Notes: generated from the sequence alone by a model not told the origin. Numbered from the stretch's first letter, positions 16,153 to 25,653 are shown. The stretch: 64,000 nucleotides of DNA from Nitrospira sp. (GCA_020846195.1 JADLEJ010000024.1:1-64000), one strand, 5' to 3'. Program-made: numbers and translations.

Positions 16153-17229
16153 TTACTGCATTTTCAACTCCGTCCAGGCTCGGTCGTAGATGCGCATCGC
16201 CCGCCCGACATCCCCCATCCATTCCATGCGAGCAATGAGGTCGGCTGGCGGATACACCGCTGGGTTCTCCAGCACGTCTTTCGCAATCCACGTGCGGGCT
16301 TCGCGATTCGACGCCGCAAAGAGCAACCGCTCGGACGTCCGCGCCGCCACGCGGGCATCGATGAGAAAGTTGATAAACTGCATTGCCAGCGCTTTATTGG
16401 GCGACGAGTTCAGGACCACGAGGCAATCGGCCCAGATCGTCCCGCCTTCTTTGGGGACCGCATACCGGATCGACGGCCGATCCCGCATGGCCCGCGCGAC
16501 CGGCCCTCCCCACCCTTGCGCCAGCACCACGTCGCCGGACGCCAATAGTTGATCGTAATGGTCGCTCGCATAGGTCCTGACCAGCGGCTTTTGGGCAATC
16601 AGTTTCTGTTTCGCGGCTTCAATCGTGCCAGGATCGGTGGTATTCATCGAGTGTCCCATGGACCGCAGCACAGCCCCAAAGACTTCACGCTGATCGTTCA
16701 ACATGCTGATCCTGCCGCGATACCGCCGATCCCACAGAATGTCCCAACTGTCCGGGGGCGTGGTCACCACCGCTGAGTCGTAGCCGATTCCCACCGTCCC
16801 CCAGAGATACGGCACAGCATACCGATGCGCCGGATCGAACGCCGGATGCTGAAGATGCGGCTCCAGCGTACGCAGATTCGGCAATGCGGCAAGGTCTAAC
16901 TCAGCCAGCATCCCCTGCGCCGCCATAATCGACACCATGAAATCCGACGGAACCGTCACGTCATATCCGGACGCGCCCCCCTGAAGCTTGGCCAGCAACT
17001 CTTCGTTGCTGCTGAACGTATCGACGACAACGCGCGCGCCATGCGCCTGTTCAAACTCATGAATCAATTCAGGGCTGACATAATCGGACCACGTAAAATA
17101 GTGGAGCGTCGCCGTCGCGCCCGTGCCGCTCTGCTGATTGGGCTCTCGCCCCCGGTCGCACCCACCCCATAGAAGAACGATGACCGAGGCAACCCCCAGC
17201 GCTTTAAGAACACCGCGCGAGACAGACAT
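16153..17229 (-). CDS. potD: spermidine/putrescine ABC transporter substrate-binding protein
   Basis: A 358-residue periplasmic binding protein of the PotD family. The start is ATG 17229; the longer frame overlaps potC. The N-terminus is a lipoprotein signal (VLLWGGC), so it is probably membrane-tethered rather than free. Family features are LHYFTWSDYVSPELIHEFE at the start of the mature part, VDTFSSNEELLAKLQ, YDVTVPSDFMV and the closing YPPADLIARMEW. It is the last gene of a potABCD operon, 8 bases after potC. Polyamine binding is the family default; other cationic or amino-acid-like ligands are possible. Confidence 0.9.
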   Translation of the reverse strand: MSVSRGVLKALGVASVIVLLWGGCDRGREPNQQSGTGATATLHYFTWSDYVSPELIHEFEQAHGARVVVDTFSSNEELLAKLQGGASGYDVTVPSDFMVSIMAAQGMLAELDLAALPNLRTLEPHLQHPAFDPAHRYAVPYLWGTVGIGYDSAVVTTPPDSWDILWDRRYRGRISMLNDQREVFGAVLRSMGHSMNTTDPGTIEAAKQKLIAQKPLVRTYASDHYDQLLASGDVVLAQGWGGPVARAMRDRPSIRYAVPKEGGTIWADCLVVLNSSPNKALAMQFINFLIDARVAARTSERLLFAASNREARTWIAKDVLENPAVYPPADLIARMEWMGDVGRAMRIYDRAWTELKMQ

Positions 17230-17237
17230 ACGCCTTG

Positions 17238-18005
17238 TTACCGCCGTTGAAATATCAGAGATAGCCCGACTAGTCCCATGGACGACAAGACCAACACGGA
17301 AGACAGGGCATTGATCTCTGGAGAAAGACCGGACTTGATCATGGAATACACCTTGAGCGGCAACGTGGTTGCGCCAGGACCGGCGACAAAAAATGTGACA
17401 ATGAAGTCGTCGAGCGAAATCGTGAACGCCAAGAGCGCCGCCCCCAACACCGCTGGACGGACCAGCGGCCAGGTTACCCGGTAAAACGTCTGCCACGCCG
17501 ACGCACCGAGATCGCTCGCCGCCTCCTCCAATCGCGGATCGAGCTTCTGCAGCCTGGCCCGCACCATCACAACGACAATCGGCAAATTAAAGGCCGCATG
17601 ACCGACAACAACCGTCGCCAGACTCAGCGGCCAATGAATCACCACGAAGAACAACAGCAGCGCCACCCCCATCATCACTTCGGGCAACACCAACGGCAGC
17701 AAGAAGATCATGTCCACCACCTGCCGCCCATGCCCCTTCAGACGCTCCAGCCCCATCGCCGCCGGCAGGCCAAGCAGCACCGCAAGACTGGTAGACAGCG
17801 CGGCAATCCATAGCGAGTTCGCCGCCGCGGCCAGCAGGGCTTCGTCCTGCCACAGCACGCCATACCAGTGCCACGAAAACCCCTGCCACGCCGCCGACAG
17901 GCGTGACGCGTTCAACGAGAACACCACCAGAACAATGATCGGAAGATACAGGAACGCCATGCCGAGTCCGCTGATCCCGCGCAACCAGATTCCCTGCCCT
18001 CTCAT
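17238..18005 (-). CDS. potC: spermidine/putrescine ABC transporter permease PotC
   Basis: A 255-residue inner-membrane permease with about six helices. The start is ATG 18005, which overlaps the potB stop as ATGA. The EAA loop that docks on the ATPase is LEEAASDLGASAWQTFYRVTWPL, and the end (TISLDDFIVTFFVAGPGATTLPLKVYSM) is characteristic of PotC. Confidence 0.9.
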   Translation of the reverse strand: MRGQGIWLRGISGLGMAFLYLPIIVLVVFSLNASRLSAAWQGFSWHWYGVLWQDEALLAAAANSLWIAALSTSLAVLLGLPAAMGLERLKGHGRQVVDMIFLLPLVLPEVMMGVALLLFFVVIHWPLSLATVVVGHAAFNLPIVVVMVRARLQKLDPRLEEAASDLGASAWQTFYRVTWPLVRPAVLGAALLAFTISLDDFIVTFFVAGPGATTLPLKVYSMIKSGLSPEINALSSVLVLSSMGLVGLSLIFQRR

Positions 18006-18895
18006 GGCTCGCCTCGCTCGCGAGCCTGCGGCGGTTGCGCCGCGAAATACCACAGCAGGCTGCTCATCACGATAAGCATGAGCACGATGGACAAGGCCGA
18101 GCCCAACGGCCAATCCCGTGCGACCAGATATTCATGCTGAATCAGATTCCCCACCATCATGCTGCGCGCGCCGCCGAGCAAATCCGGCGTCAGATAGGCG
18201 CCCAGCGAGGGAATAAAGACGAGCACGCAGCCGGCAACGATACCGGGCTTGGTCAGTGGAATCAGCACCCGGCGGAATAGCGACCACCGGTCCGCATAGA
18301 GATCCCAGGCCGCTTCGATCAACGCCGGGTCGATCCGTTCAATTGCCGCATAGAGCGGCAAGACCATGAACGGCAAATAACCATAGACCAGCCCCAGCAG
18401 CACGGCCTGATTGGAATAGAGCAGATCCAGCGGCGCCGAGATCAGATGCAGTTGGATCAGCACCGTATTCAGCAGCCCTTCGGTGCGCAAGATGAACATC
18501 CAGGCATAGGTGCGCACCAGAAAGTTGGTCCAGAAAGGAATCATGATGAGCACCAGCCACAACGCCTGGCGGCGCGGCGGCAGCCGGGCGATGTAATAGG
18601 CCAGGGGAAATCCCAGCACAAGACACAGCCCCGTAGCCGCCCCGGCCAGCAACAGCGATTGCCCAAAGATTCGCCCATAGAGGGGATGCAGCAGATCGCG
18701 ATAGTTATCCAGACTGAATTCCCACAGAACTCCCCCGTAGGTGCCGCGCGTGGCCAAACTCACTGCCAGAACGACGGCTATCGGGAGCAGGCAAAAGACG
18801 GTGGTCCATAAAAGCCCGGGAAGGAGCAGCCCAGAGGACTTGCTGCACGAACGACCGCTGGGTGACGATGCTATCGAAGGCGGTGAGTGATTCAT
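18002..18895 (-). CDS. potB: spermidine/putrescine ABC transporter permease PotB
   Basis: A 297-residue inner-membrane permease with about six helices. The start is ATG 18895, overlapping the potA stop as ATGA; the longer open frame is only the shadow of potA. The EAA loop IDPALIEAAWDLYADRWSLF and the segment FIPSLGAYLTPDLLGGARSMMVGNLIQ are typical of PotB. It pairs with PotC to form the channel. Confidence 0.9.
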   Translation of the reverse strand: MNHSPPSIASSPSGRSCSKSSGLLLPGLLWTTVFCLLPIAVVLAVSLATRGTYGGVLWEFSLDNYRDLLHPLYGRIFGQSLLLAGAATGLCLVLGFPLAYYIARLPPRRQALWLVLIMIPFWTNFLVRTYAWMFILRTEGLLNTVLIQLHLISAPLDLLYSNQAVLLGLVYGYLPFMVLPLYAAIERIDPALIEAAWDLYADRWSLFRRVLIPLTKPGIVAGCVLVFIPSLGAYLTPDLLGGARSMMVGNLIQHEYLVARDWPLGSALSIVLMLIVMSSLLWYFAAQPPQARERGEP

Positions 18896-19992
18896 ATGAC
18901 TGGGAGCACGACTCCATCGGAGGCGTTCCATTGCAGCGAAACGGGCGCGCCGATTGCCACCGGGCGGCTCCCTGAGGCGGCATTGGACGCGCGAATGGTC
19001 CAGCGCACCGACGGTCCGATCCGCACGGCCCCCTGCCATTCGCTGCCGATATACTGCATCGTCTCAACCACGCCATGCAGGCAATTCAGCCCAGCATCCG
19101 CCACATGGCCCGGCGCGATGCGAACACGCTCGGGTCTGACCGTCATCACAGCCTGTGCGCCGGACTGAAGACCGGCGGGAACCGAGACGCGAATCCCCCG
19201 CGAGACGGAAACGTCGCTCGGCAAGAGCGTTCCTTCGCCGGCCTGAACATCCACCAAGGTTCCACTCACTTCATTGCTCACGCCCACGAATCGCGCGACA
19301 AACAGGTTTTCAGGATGCTCATAGAGATCCTCAGGCCGTCCGACTTGCATGACCCGCCCCTGTTGCATGACTGCCAGCCGGTCTGACAGCGCCAACGCTT
19401 CCTCCTGATGATGCGTCACGCACACAAACGTCAGCCCCACTTGCGCCTGGATGGTTTTGAGTTCGGCCTGCATCTGTTGCCGGAGCTGCTGATCCAGCGC
19501 GGCTAGCGGCTCATCCAGCAAAACAACCGCGGGCCGGTTGACGAGTGCCCGCGCGAGCGCCACCCGTTGCTGTTCGCCGCCTGAAAGTCGATCTGGCACA
19601 CGGTCCCGCTTGTCTTGCAATTGAACCAAATCGAGCGTCGCCCCGACCCGTTTGGCGATCTCGCCGCGCGGCAAACGTTGCATCTCGAGGCCGAAGGCCA
19701 CATTCTCTGCAACCGTCATGTGGGGGAATAATGCGTAGGACTGAAAGACCAGATTCACCGGTCGTCGATTCGGCGGAACCCCCGCCATCGAGCGGCCGTC
19801 GATAAGAATATCGCCGGCATCGGGCGTTTCGAACCCCGCCAACATTCTGAGCAATGACGTCTTCCCGGCGCCGCTGGGACCGAGAAGCGAAAAGAATTCT
19901 CCGCGGGTGATCTGCAAAGAGACATGATCGACGGCGAGCGTCGCACCGTGACACTTGACCAGGGCTCGCATGTCGATGCTCAGGTCAGCCAC
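18892..19992 (-). CDS. potA: spermidine/putrescine ABC transporter ATP-binding protein
   Basis: The 366-residue ATPase of the importer. Seen are Walker A GPSGAGKTS, the Q-loop VFQSYALFPHMTV, signature LSGGEQQRVALARAL, Walker B VVLLDEPLAALD and the switch His in VTHHQEEAL. A C-terminal TOBE regulatory domain (about residues 235-366) follows. The start is GTG 19992 with AGGA ten bases upstream; an internal ATG at 19971 is the alternative. It is the first gene of potABCD, whose genes are coupled by ATGA overlaps. Confidence 0.92.
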   Translation of the reverse strand: MADLSIDMRALVKCHGATLAVDHVSLQITRGEFFSLLGPSGAGKTSLLRMLAGFETPDAGDILIDGRSMAGVPPNRRPVNLVFQSYALFPHMTVAENVAFGLEMQRLPRGEIAKRVGATLDLVQLQDKRDRVPDRLSGGEQQRVALARALVNRPAVVLLDEPLAALDQQLRQQMQAELKTIQAQVGLTFVCVTHHQEEALALSDRLAVMQQGRVMQVGRPEDLYEHPENLFVARFVGVSNEVSGTLVDVQAGEGTLLPSDVSVSRGIRVSVPAGLQSGAQAVMTVRPERVRIAPGHVADAGLNCLHGVVETMQYIGSEWQGAVRIGPSVRWTIRASNAASGSRPVAIGAPVSLQWNASDGVVLPVI

Positions 19993-20057
19993 GGCGCCGA
20001 AATCCTATGTCGGGGAACAGCGCGGAGAGACACAACGGCGAGGCGCGCACCGCACGC

Positions 20058-20348
20058 TCAACTATCCAATCCGACCTTGTCGCTCCCGTCTCGGAGATGC
20101 TTCCGGACACGCACTTTTTCGTGATGTTTCCGCAAGAGCTGCTGCCGGATGACATTCCGGTCTTCCGCGACGATCCGCACCAACCGGTCCACGTCTTCGG
20201 CGTGGTCGCGCACCAACTCGGTCAGCTTTTGCAGCTGGGCTTCCAACCGCTCCACCCGCCAGGACACGCTTTCGGTCTCCACAACCTGCTTGCTCACGGC
20301 CTTGCCGCTCTTGCGGGGAAGCGCGGCCACAATCAAATCGCGTTTCAT
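20058..20348 (-). CDS. small coiled-coil protein, unknown function
   Basis: A 96-residue protein starting at ATG 20348 behind AAAGGAG. Residues about 25-75 form a heptad-rich helix (WRVERLEAQLQKLTELV), and the protein is basic at both ends. It has no signal peptide or cysteines. I do not recognise the family. It has its own promoter (20390-20418) and is divergent from glgC. Confidence 0.65.
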   Translation of the reverse strand: MKRDLIVAALPRKSGKAVSKQVVETESVSWRVERLEAQLQKLTELVRDHAEDVDRLVRIVAEDRNVIRQQLLRKHHEKVRVRKHLRDGSDKVGLDS

Positions 20349-20389
20349 AGACACTCCTTTACGACTCATACTTACCGCCTCTCCGGGCT

Positions 20390-20418
20390 AGTATTGTCTC
20401 TGCGGTTTCTGAAGTCAA
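20390..20418 (-). promoter_or_regulatory. sigma70-type promoter for the coiled-coil protein gene
   Basis: Read on the minus strand: TTGACT (20418-20413), a 17-base spacer, AATACT (20395-20390). The predicted start is about 35 bases before the ATG at 20348, which leaves room for the AAAGGAG site. Confidence 0.45.
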
Positions 20419-20451
20419 TCATTCCTCTTTCTTCCCATTTCCACACCGTCC

Positions 20452-20460
20452 TGTTACAAT
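20452..20460 (+). promoter_or_regulatory. extended -10 promoter of glgC, possibly leaderless transcript
   Basis: TGTTACAAT is an extended -10 element. Its expected transcription start, about 7 bases downstream, falls within two bases of the glgC ATG at 20469. There is no Shine-Dalgarno before that ATG, so the mRNA may be leaderless. Confidence 0.35.
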
Positions 20461-20468
20461 TCGCCGCG

Positions 20469-21707
20469 ATGAACAATATTTTCACGATGATTCTGGCCGG
20501 AGGAAAAGGCGAACGGCTCTCGCCGCTCACGGAACAACGCGCCAAGCCGGCGGTCCCCTTCGGTGGGAAATACCGGATCATCGACTTCGGATTGAGCAAC
20601 TGCCTGAACTCCGGCCTGCGCCGGATCGCCGTGCTGAGCCAGTACAAATCGCACTCGCTGGACAAACACATCCGCAGCGGATGGAATGTGTTCAACGCGG
20701 AGCTCGGCGAATATGTCGTGTCGGTCCCTCCCCAGCAACGCATCAGCGAGGAATGGTACAGGGGCACCGCCGATGCCGTGCATCAGAACCTGTTCCTGCT
20801 CGACACCGAGCAGGCCGACTATCTCCTGATTCTGGCCGGCGACCATATTTACAAGATGAACTACGCTGAGATGTTCCACTGGCTGCTGGCCAAAGGCGCC
20901 GACGCCGTCGTTGGCGCGCTCGATATCCCCATCGAAGACGCCACGCGGTTTGGCGTCATCAGCGTGGATGAAGATCTGCGCATCACTCATTTCGACGAAA
21001 AGCCGGCGCACCCTACGCCGATCCCAGGGACTCCGACGCACGCCTTTGCCTCCATGGGCATTTATTTGTTTAAGACCGACATCATCAAGAAATACCTGAC
21101 CGCGGATGCGCAAGAAGAGACGGCCCACGATTTCGGCAAGAACATCATCCCGCGCATGATTCGGGAAGGCCGGGTCTATGCGTTCAAGTTTCAGGATGAA
21201 AATAAGAAGGCGGTCAAATACTGGCGGGACATCGGGACGCTCGACGCCTACTGGGAAGCCAATATGGACCTAGTCGCCGTCGATCCGCTATTCAATCTCT
21301 ACGATCCCAAATGGCCGATCCGCACCTATCAAGGCCAGTTTCCTCCGGCTAAATTTGTGTTCGCGCAAGATTACCAGGGCGGCCGCATGGGCGTGGCGCT
21401 GGACTCCGTGGTCTGCGGAGGCTGCATCGTCTCCGGCGGACGCGTCCAAAACTCCGTGCTCTCCCCAAACGTGCGGGTCATGGATCATGCCGACGTGCGG
21501 GAATCCATCGTGATGGAGAATGTTGTCATCGGCGAACACAGCCGCATCCGCCGGGCGATTATCGACAAAGACGTGATCATTCCTCCCCGTACTGAAATCG
21601 GATACGATCGGGAGGCCGACGCCCGGCGATTCACCGTCACGGAATCAGGCCTGGTCGTCATCTCGAAGGGAATGAAGCTGCATGCCTCCCTCGATTCACC
21701 CGGTTGA
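20469..21707 (+). CDS. glgC: glucose-1-phosphate adenylyltransferase
   Basis: A 412-residue ADP-glucose pyrophosphorylase, the first committed step of glycogen synthesis. The start is ATG 20469 (MNNIFTMILAGGKGERLSPL); the longer open frame upstream is not coding. Family motifs are the nucleotide loop GGKGERLSPLTEQRAKPAVPFGG (first 20 residues cited in part), YRIIDFGLSNCLNSG, WYRGTADAV, the catalytic AGDHIYKMNY, and the left-handed helix domain from about residue 310. It overlaps the next gene by 26 bases. glgB lies 5 kb downstream on the same strand. Confidence 0.95.
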   Translation: MNNIFTMILAGGKGERLSPLTEQRAKPAVPFGGKYRIIDFGLSNCLNSGLRRIAVLSQYKSHSLDKHIRSGWNVFNAELGEYVVSVPPQQRISEEWYRGTADAVHQNLFLLDTEQADYLLILAGDHIYKMNYAEMFHWLLAKGADAVVGALDIPIEDATRFGVISVDEDLRITHFDEKPAHPTPIPGTPTHAFASMGIYLFKTDIIKKYLTADAQEETAHDFGKNIIPRMIREGRVYAFKFQDENKKAVKYWRDIGTLDAYWEANMDLVAVDPLFNLYDPKWPIRTYQGQFPPAKFVFAQDYQGGRMGVALDSVVCGGCIVSGGRVQNSVLSPNVRVMDHADVRESIVMENVVIGEHSRIRRAIIDKDVIIPPRTEIGYDREADARRFTVTESGLVVISKGMKLHASLDSPG

Positions 21708-23541
21708 TCTGATCGCCGCGCTCCGCGAGAAGTCGCTGACGCCCGCCATTGTCTTTCTCACCTCACGCCGTGCTTGCGACGAAGCCATGGAGGCGTTCGA
21801 CCACGCCCGCACCGTGCTCCCGCCGGAACGCCAAGAAGCCATCGCCACTGCGCTGGAACGGGTCATCGCCCAATATCCCAGCATCGCGGAACATCCGTTG
21901 ATTCCGACCGTCCAGCGAATCGGCGTCGCGGCCCATCACGCCGGCCATCTTCCTTCCTGGAAAATTGCGATTGAAGAATTGATGCGGCAAGGCTGTCTCG
22001 ACGCGGTCTTTGCGACCACGACATTAGCCGCCGGCGTCGACTTTCCAGCGCGCACCGTCGTCATCACGCAATCCAGCATCCGCAAGGCCCGGGACTTCAT
22101 GGATCTGACCATCGGGGAAGTCCAGCAGATTGCCGGACGGGCCGGCCGCCGCGGGAAAGACTATGTCGGCTTCGCCGTCGTGACGCCCTCTCCGTATATC
22201 GACCTGCATGTGCTGACCAAGGGATTCACTGGAAATCCGGAAGCCATCGACAGCCAATTCACCATCAGTTACCCGATGGTCCTCAATCTCTTGAAAGCGC
22301 ACCCGCACGAACAGATTCAGGCCATTTTGGCCAAGAGCTTTGCCCAGTTCCAACTCAATCAGCGCGCGAATGTACTCGAAGGAAAACTGGACGTCCTGCA
22401 TACGCAAATGGAGCCCTTCGGCCCGCGTGTCTGCACCGACTGGATTACCCAGTGGCACACCTTTGATCAAGCCCGGCGGCAAAAACCACATCGACACCAG
22501 ACCGCCCGCCACGAATCCCCTGAAGTCACGGCGCGATTTCACTTCATGACGCCGGGCCGGGTGGTCGGACTCAATAAAGGAAGAGGCATCGTCTTGCGCC
22601 AATACCGGAGCAAGGGGCAGAAAAGCCCGATGGTCACCGTGCTGCGCGCCGGGGGAGCCATTACCGAATCCCCTGCCGGCACCGTCACCGATGTGTTCGA
22701 CCGCCTGTTCGAATGCGCGGAACAGCAAGGCTACCCCTGGTGTACCTCTGAATCCTTCGATGAACTGCTCTACCAGCTGACCGAACTACCGACCAGGCTG
22801 CCCCTGCTGCCCATTCTGGTCTCGAAAGAATCCGACCTCATTCCCGATGCCATCGTGCAAAGCCTGGGCGACTTCCCCTGCCCCAGCTGTTCCTCGCGGC
22901 CGGCCTGCCAAAAGGATTATCTCGTCGCCTCACGCCTGCGGCAAGAACAGCAACGCCACATCAAGTCGATTCAGGCGCTGCGCACCAGTCTATGGCACCG
23001 GTTTCAGGAACGGATCGACGTGCTTCAGAAATTCGGCTACTTAAGCCCGGCCTCGCATTTAACGGACGATGGCGAATGGGCGCGGCTGATCCGCATCGAT
23101 CACTCGCTGCTCATCACCGAATTAATCCGGGCCGAGGCCTTTGCCGGCGCGGATCCGGCCGTGCTCACCGGCGTGATGGCGAGCATCGCCCATGACGACG
23201 ACCGGCCCGGCGCTTTTCCGCGAGTCAGCACGGGGCTCAGTTCACTACTGGGGCAAGTTCGCAAACTCGCAGAAAGCCTCTCGCCCTATGAAGATCCTCC
23301 GTTGCTGCGCGCGGACATCGCAGCCGTCGCCGAGCGCTGGGTATCCGACCCGGGCCTGACATGGATCGGCCTCTGCCGCTCGACCACCATGGCGGAAGGC
23401 GATATCTATCGCCTGCTCGCCAGAACACTCGAATTCCTGTCGCAGTTGCACACCCTGCGCGCGACCCATCCCGGCCTGGCAGACTCGGCATCCCGCGCCA
23501 TCGACTTGATACGCCGCGGGGTGTTGGAAGAACTACCGTGA
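21682..23541 (+). CDS. Ski2-like helicase, C-terminal half (RecA2 and downstream domains)
   Basis: A 619-residue protein that begins directly with helicase domain 2: motif IV region AIVFLTSRRACDEA, motif V TTTLAAGVDFPARTVV and motif VI QIAGRAGRRG. A long C-terminal region follows with a probable zinc site (CPSC then C, about residues 397-408) and a helical part like the DSHCT region of Ski2/Mtr4-type RNA helicases. It has no Walker A or DExH box. Those are in the next gene (23558-24625), so the two products together make one helicase, but in reversed gene order. It overlaps the end of glgC by 26 bases. Confidence 0.8.
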   Translation: MPPSIHPVDLIAALREKSLTPAIVFLTSRRACDEAMEAFDHARTVLPPERQEAIATALERVIAQYPSIAEHPLIPTVQRIGVAAHHAGHLPSWKIAIEELMRQGCLDAVFATTTLAAGVDFPARTVVITQSSIRKARDFMDLTIGEVQQIAGRAGRRGKDYVGFAVVTPSPYIDLHVLTKGFTGNPEAIDSQFTISYPMVLNLLKAHPHEQIQAILAKSFAQFQLNQRANVLEGKLDVLHTQMEPFGPRVCTDWITQWHTFDQARRQKPHRHQTARHESPEVTARFHFMTPGRVVGLNKGRGIVLRQYRSKGQKSPMVTVLRAGGAITESPAGTVTDVFDRLFECAEQQGYPWCTSESFDELLYQLTELPTRLPLLPILVSKESDLIPDAIVQSLGDFPCPSCSSRPACQKDYLVASRLRQEQQRHIKSIQALRTSLWHRFQERIDVLQKFGYLSPASHLTDDGEWARLIRIDHSLLITELIRAEAFAGADPAVLTGVMASIAHDDDRPGAFPRVSTGLSSLLGQVRKLAESLSPYEDPPLLRADIAAVAERWVSDPGLTWIGLCRSTTMAEGDIYRLLARTLEFLSQLHTLRATHPGLADSASRAIDLIRRGVLEELP

Positions 23542-23557
23542 GAAAGCTGAGAACGCT

Positions 23558-24625
23558 ATGACGACCGACGAACTCCAGCAACTCCTCGCGCAACAACCCA
23601 TTGCCGTCCTGCATCGATTGGCGCGCGGGCGCGTGCACCGGCACTTTCGGGCCGGGAAACGCCGCCTGATCGAACTGCTGCTGCAACACTCGTCGCAAAA
23701 CCTGGCCGGACTCGAATCCGATCTGCAGGCGCTCATCGGCGAACGGCAGGCACAGCCACAATCCACGCCGGCACCAGCCCGGCAGACAGCGCCCCGACAT
23801 CCCGCTCCTCCTCCAAACAGAAGGCCGCACCGGACGCATGAACCGGAGTCGACCGAGCCGAGCGTCTCACTCGCCGCCTGGCTCGAAGGGCTCGGCGTGC
23901 CAAGCCCACAGCCGTTTGTCCCGGACCCCTGGCAAGTGGAAGCCCTGGCGGGACTGGCTGAAACCGATGTGGTGGTAAGTGTGCCGACCGGGAGCGGAAA
24001 AACCTACGTCGCCGTCGAGGCCGCGCGCCGGGCGATGGACGAAAACCGGACGGTCATTTACACGTCTCCGCTGAAAGCGCTCTCGAATACGAAATTCACC
24101 GAATTCTCAAAAATATTCGGCAGCGACCGCGTCGGGATTCTGACTGGGGATCGCCAAGACAACAGCCAGGCGCCCATTCTCATCATGACGACGGAGATTC
24201 TCCGCAACCTGCTCTATGACGCAGCCGGCGGAGAAATCGATGTGCGGCTGGATACGCTTGGGCTGGTGATCCTGGATGAATCGCAATACCTGGCGGACCC
24301 GGAACGCGGCGTGGTCTGGGAAGAGACCATCATCTTCTGCCCGTCGCAAGCGAAGCTGCTGCTGCTCTCCGCCTCCATCGGCAACCCTCAAGACATCGCT
24401 GACTGGCTCACGTCCATCCGCCCCTCTCCCTGCCGCCTTGTACGCCACAGTAAACGCACCGTGCCGTTGCGCGCAGGCTACCTGCATCCCAACGGCAAGC
24501 TCACGCCGCTCTTCCGCACCGCCGGCATTCCCTACGGCCATCCGGGACAACTCCACCCGGAAGCCAAACGGCTGTTCCTTGAATATGAAGAAGACACGCT
24601 GCCATCAGGACGTCCGCGCCGTTGA
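23558..24625 (+). CDS. Ski2-like helicase, N-terminal half (RecA1 domain)
   Basis: A 355-residue protein carrying helicase domain 1. After a basic N-terminal part and a Pro-rich linker (about residues 65-105) come WQVEALAGL (Q-like region), Walker A VPTGSGKT, motif Ia TSPLKALSN, the GD and MTTEILRNLL motifs, motif II ILDESQ (a variant of DEVH) and motif III SAS. It stops after the EEDTLPSGRPRR linker, where domain 2 would begin. Domain 2 is encoded immediately upstream, 16 bases before this gene. Both reading frames are clean, so this is a stable split rather than simple decay. Confidence 0.8.
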   Translation: MTTDELQQLLAQQPIAVLHRLARGRVHRHFRAGKRRLIELLLQHSSQNLAGLESDLQALIGERQAQPQSTPAPARQTAPRHPAPPPNRRPHRTHEPESTEPSVSLAAWLEGLGVPSPQPFVPDPWQVEALAGLAETDVVVSVPTGSGKTYVAVEAARRAMDENRTVIYTSPLKALSNTKFTEFSKIFGSDRVGILTGDRQDNSQAPILIMTTEILRNLLYDAAGGEIDVRLDTLGLVILDESQYLADPERGVVWEETIIFCPSQAKLLLLSASIGNPQDIADWLTSIRPSPCRLVRHSKRTVPLRAGYLHPNGKLTPLFRTAGIPYGHPGQLHPEAKRLFLEYEEDTLPSGRPRR

Positions 24626-24651
24626 CGCAAGTCTTTCTGTGTTGGAGACGA

Positions 24652-25653
24652 CTAGAAGGCCGCGGTCAGCCCGATCGTGGCTCCATGGCGGATAGTCTGA
24701 AACTCTCGAAGCGGGGCCGATTCCGATGCAGATCCCACCGGATGATTTTCCCAGGTCCCGGTAAAGGTCCGGTTCCACCACACCCGGTAGCCCATGGTCA
24801 GCGCAACATTGCGCGCCAGCATGAATTTCATCCCCGCATCGGCATTGGCGCTCATCCCCACTCCCCACATCGTAAAACTAGGACGCTGCAGGTCGGTGCG
24901 CAGTTCATGCCGGTCTTCGTTATACACAATGCTGACCGGGCTTGCCGCGAGTCTTCCCTCCAGGCTAAACCAGCGGGTCACGCGATACTCCGTTTGACCA
25001 CCGATACGAATCGGGGTAATCCAATGCGTGGTATTGACGATAGCCAAGGCCCCTTGATTGCTTACCGTCCCCGCAGCGCTACACGTAAAGGCACCCGAGG
25101 GATTGCAGACGTCCTGACGAACGCTTCGTGCCTCATACTTCGTTCTCCAATATTGGAATCCGCCAAAGACGTCGAGGTACCCTCTGCTACCGGAAAACTC
25201 TACGACCCGCTGGCCACCATCAAGATTGAGATACCAAGTCCCGTGGCCAGCCGTGTCGCTGGTGGTTCGCGAATAGAGGTGCTGGCCTCCCGTTGCAAGA
25301 TAGTCGTCGTCCGTCATTTTCCCGCGATCGAAATCGACAGAAAATCCCACTTCACCCCGCATGAACCAGCGGCGCGATAAATTAATTTTGGCGCCAAGCT
25401 CCATAATCTGCGTATTGTTATCTTTGTAGGTCAGCTTTGAGGTGGGATTGCCCAATCGAGAATCGAGCCCCGAGGCATCGTGGCTCCACTTCGTTTCGCC
25501 GTTGGTAAACAACCATGACCTGAGCGACAGCTCGACACGCTGCCGGGACGCCGGCTCCGCCTCATCGGCCAAAGAGAGTACCGGAACAGACAGGAAGCTT
25601 ATTCCAATGAACATCCCGAAGATCACAGCTTTGCACGTCGAAGATCGACTCAC
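24652..25653 (-). CDS. outer membrane beta-barrel protein
   Basis: A 333-residue protein. The start is GTG 25653, which overlaps the stop of the upstream gene as GTGA and follows GGGAGGG; it gives a signal peptide ending SVPVLSLADEAEP. The mature part alternates polar and aromatic residues in short strands (RVELSLRSWLFTNGE, YLDVFGGFQYWRTKYEA, GAKINLSRRWFMRGEVGF) and ends with a terminal Phe, the usual signal for BAM insertion. I do not recognise a specific family. It is convergent with the helicase and co-transcribed with the small membrane protein upstream. Confidence 0.7.
   Translation of the reverse strand: MSRSSTCKAVIFGMFIGISFLSVPVLSLADEAEPASRQRVELSLRSWLFTNGETKWSHDASGLDSRLGNPTSKLTYKDNNTQIMELGAKINLSRRWFMRGEVGFSVDFDRGKMTDDDYLATGGQHLYSRTTSDTAGHGTWYLNLDGGQRVVEFSGSRGYLDVFGGFQYWRTKYEARSVRQDVCNPSGAFTCSAAGTVSNQGALAIVNTTHWITPIRIGGQTEYRVTRWFSLEGRLAASPVSIVYNEDRHELRTDLQRPSFTMWGVGMSANADAGMKFMLARNVALTMGYRVWWNRTFTGTWENHPVGSASESAPLREFQTIRHGATIGLTAAF

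Noticed and set aside
16153..17496. Longer potD starting upstream of 17229
   Set aside because: The extra 89 codons overlap potC and hide the lipoprotein signal peptide.
20007..20468. 154-codon N-terminal extension of glgC
   Set aside because: GlgC homology starts exactly at ATG 20469, and the extension overlaps the opposite coiled-coil protein gene.
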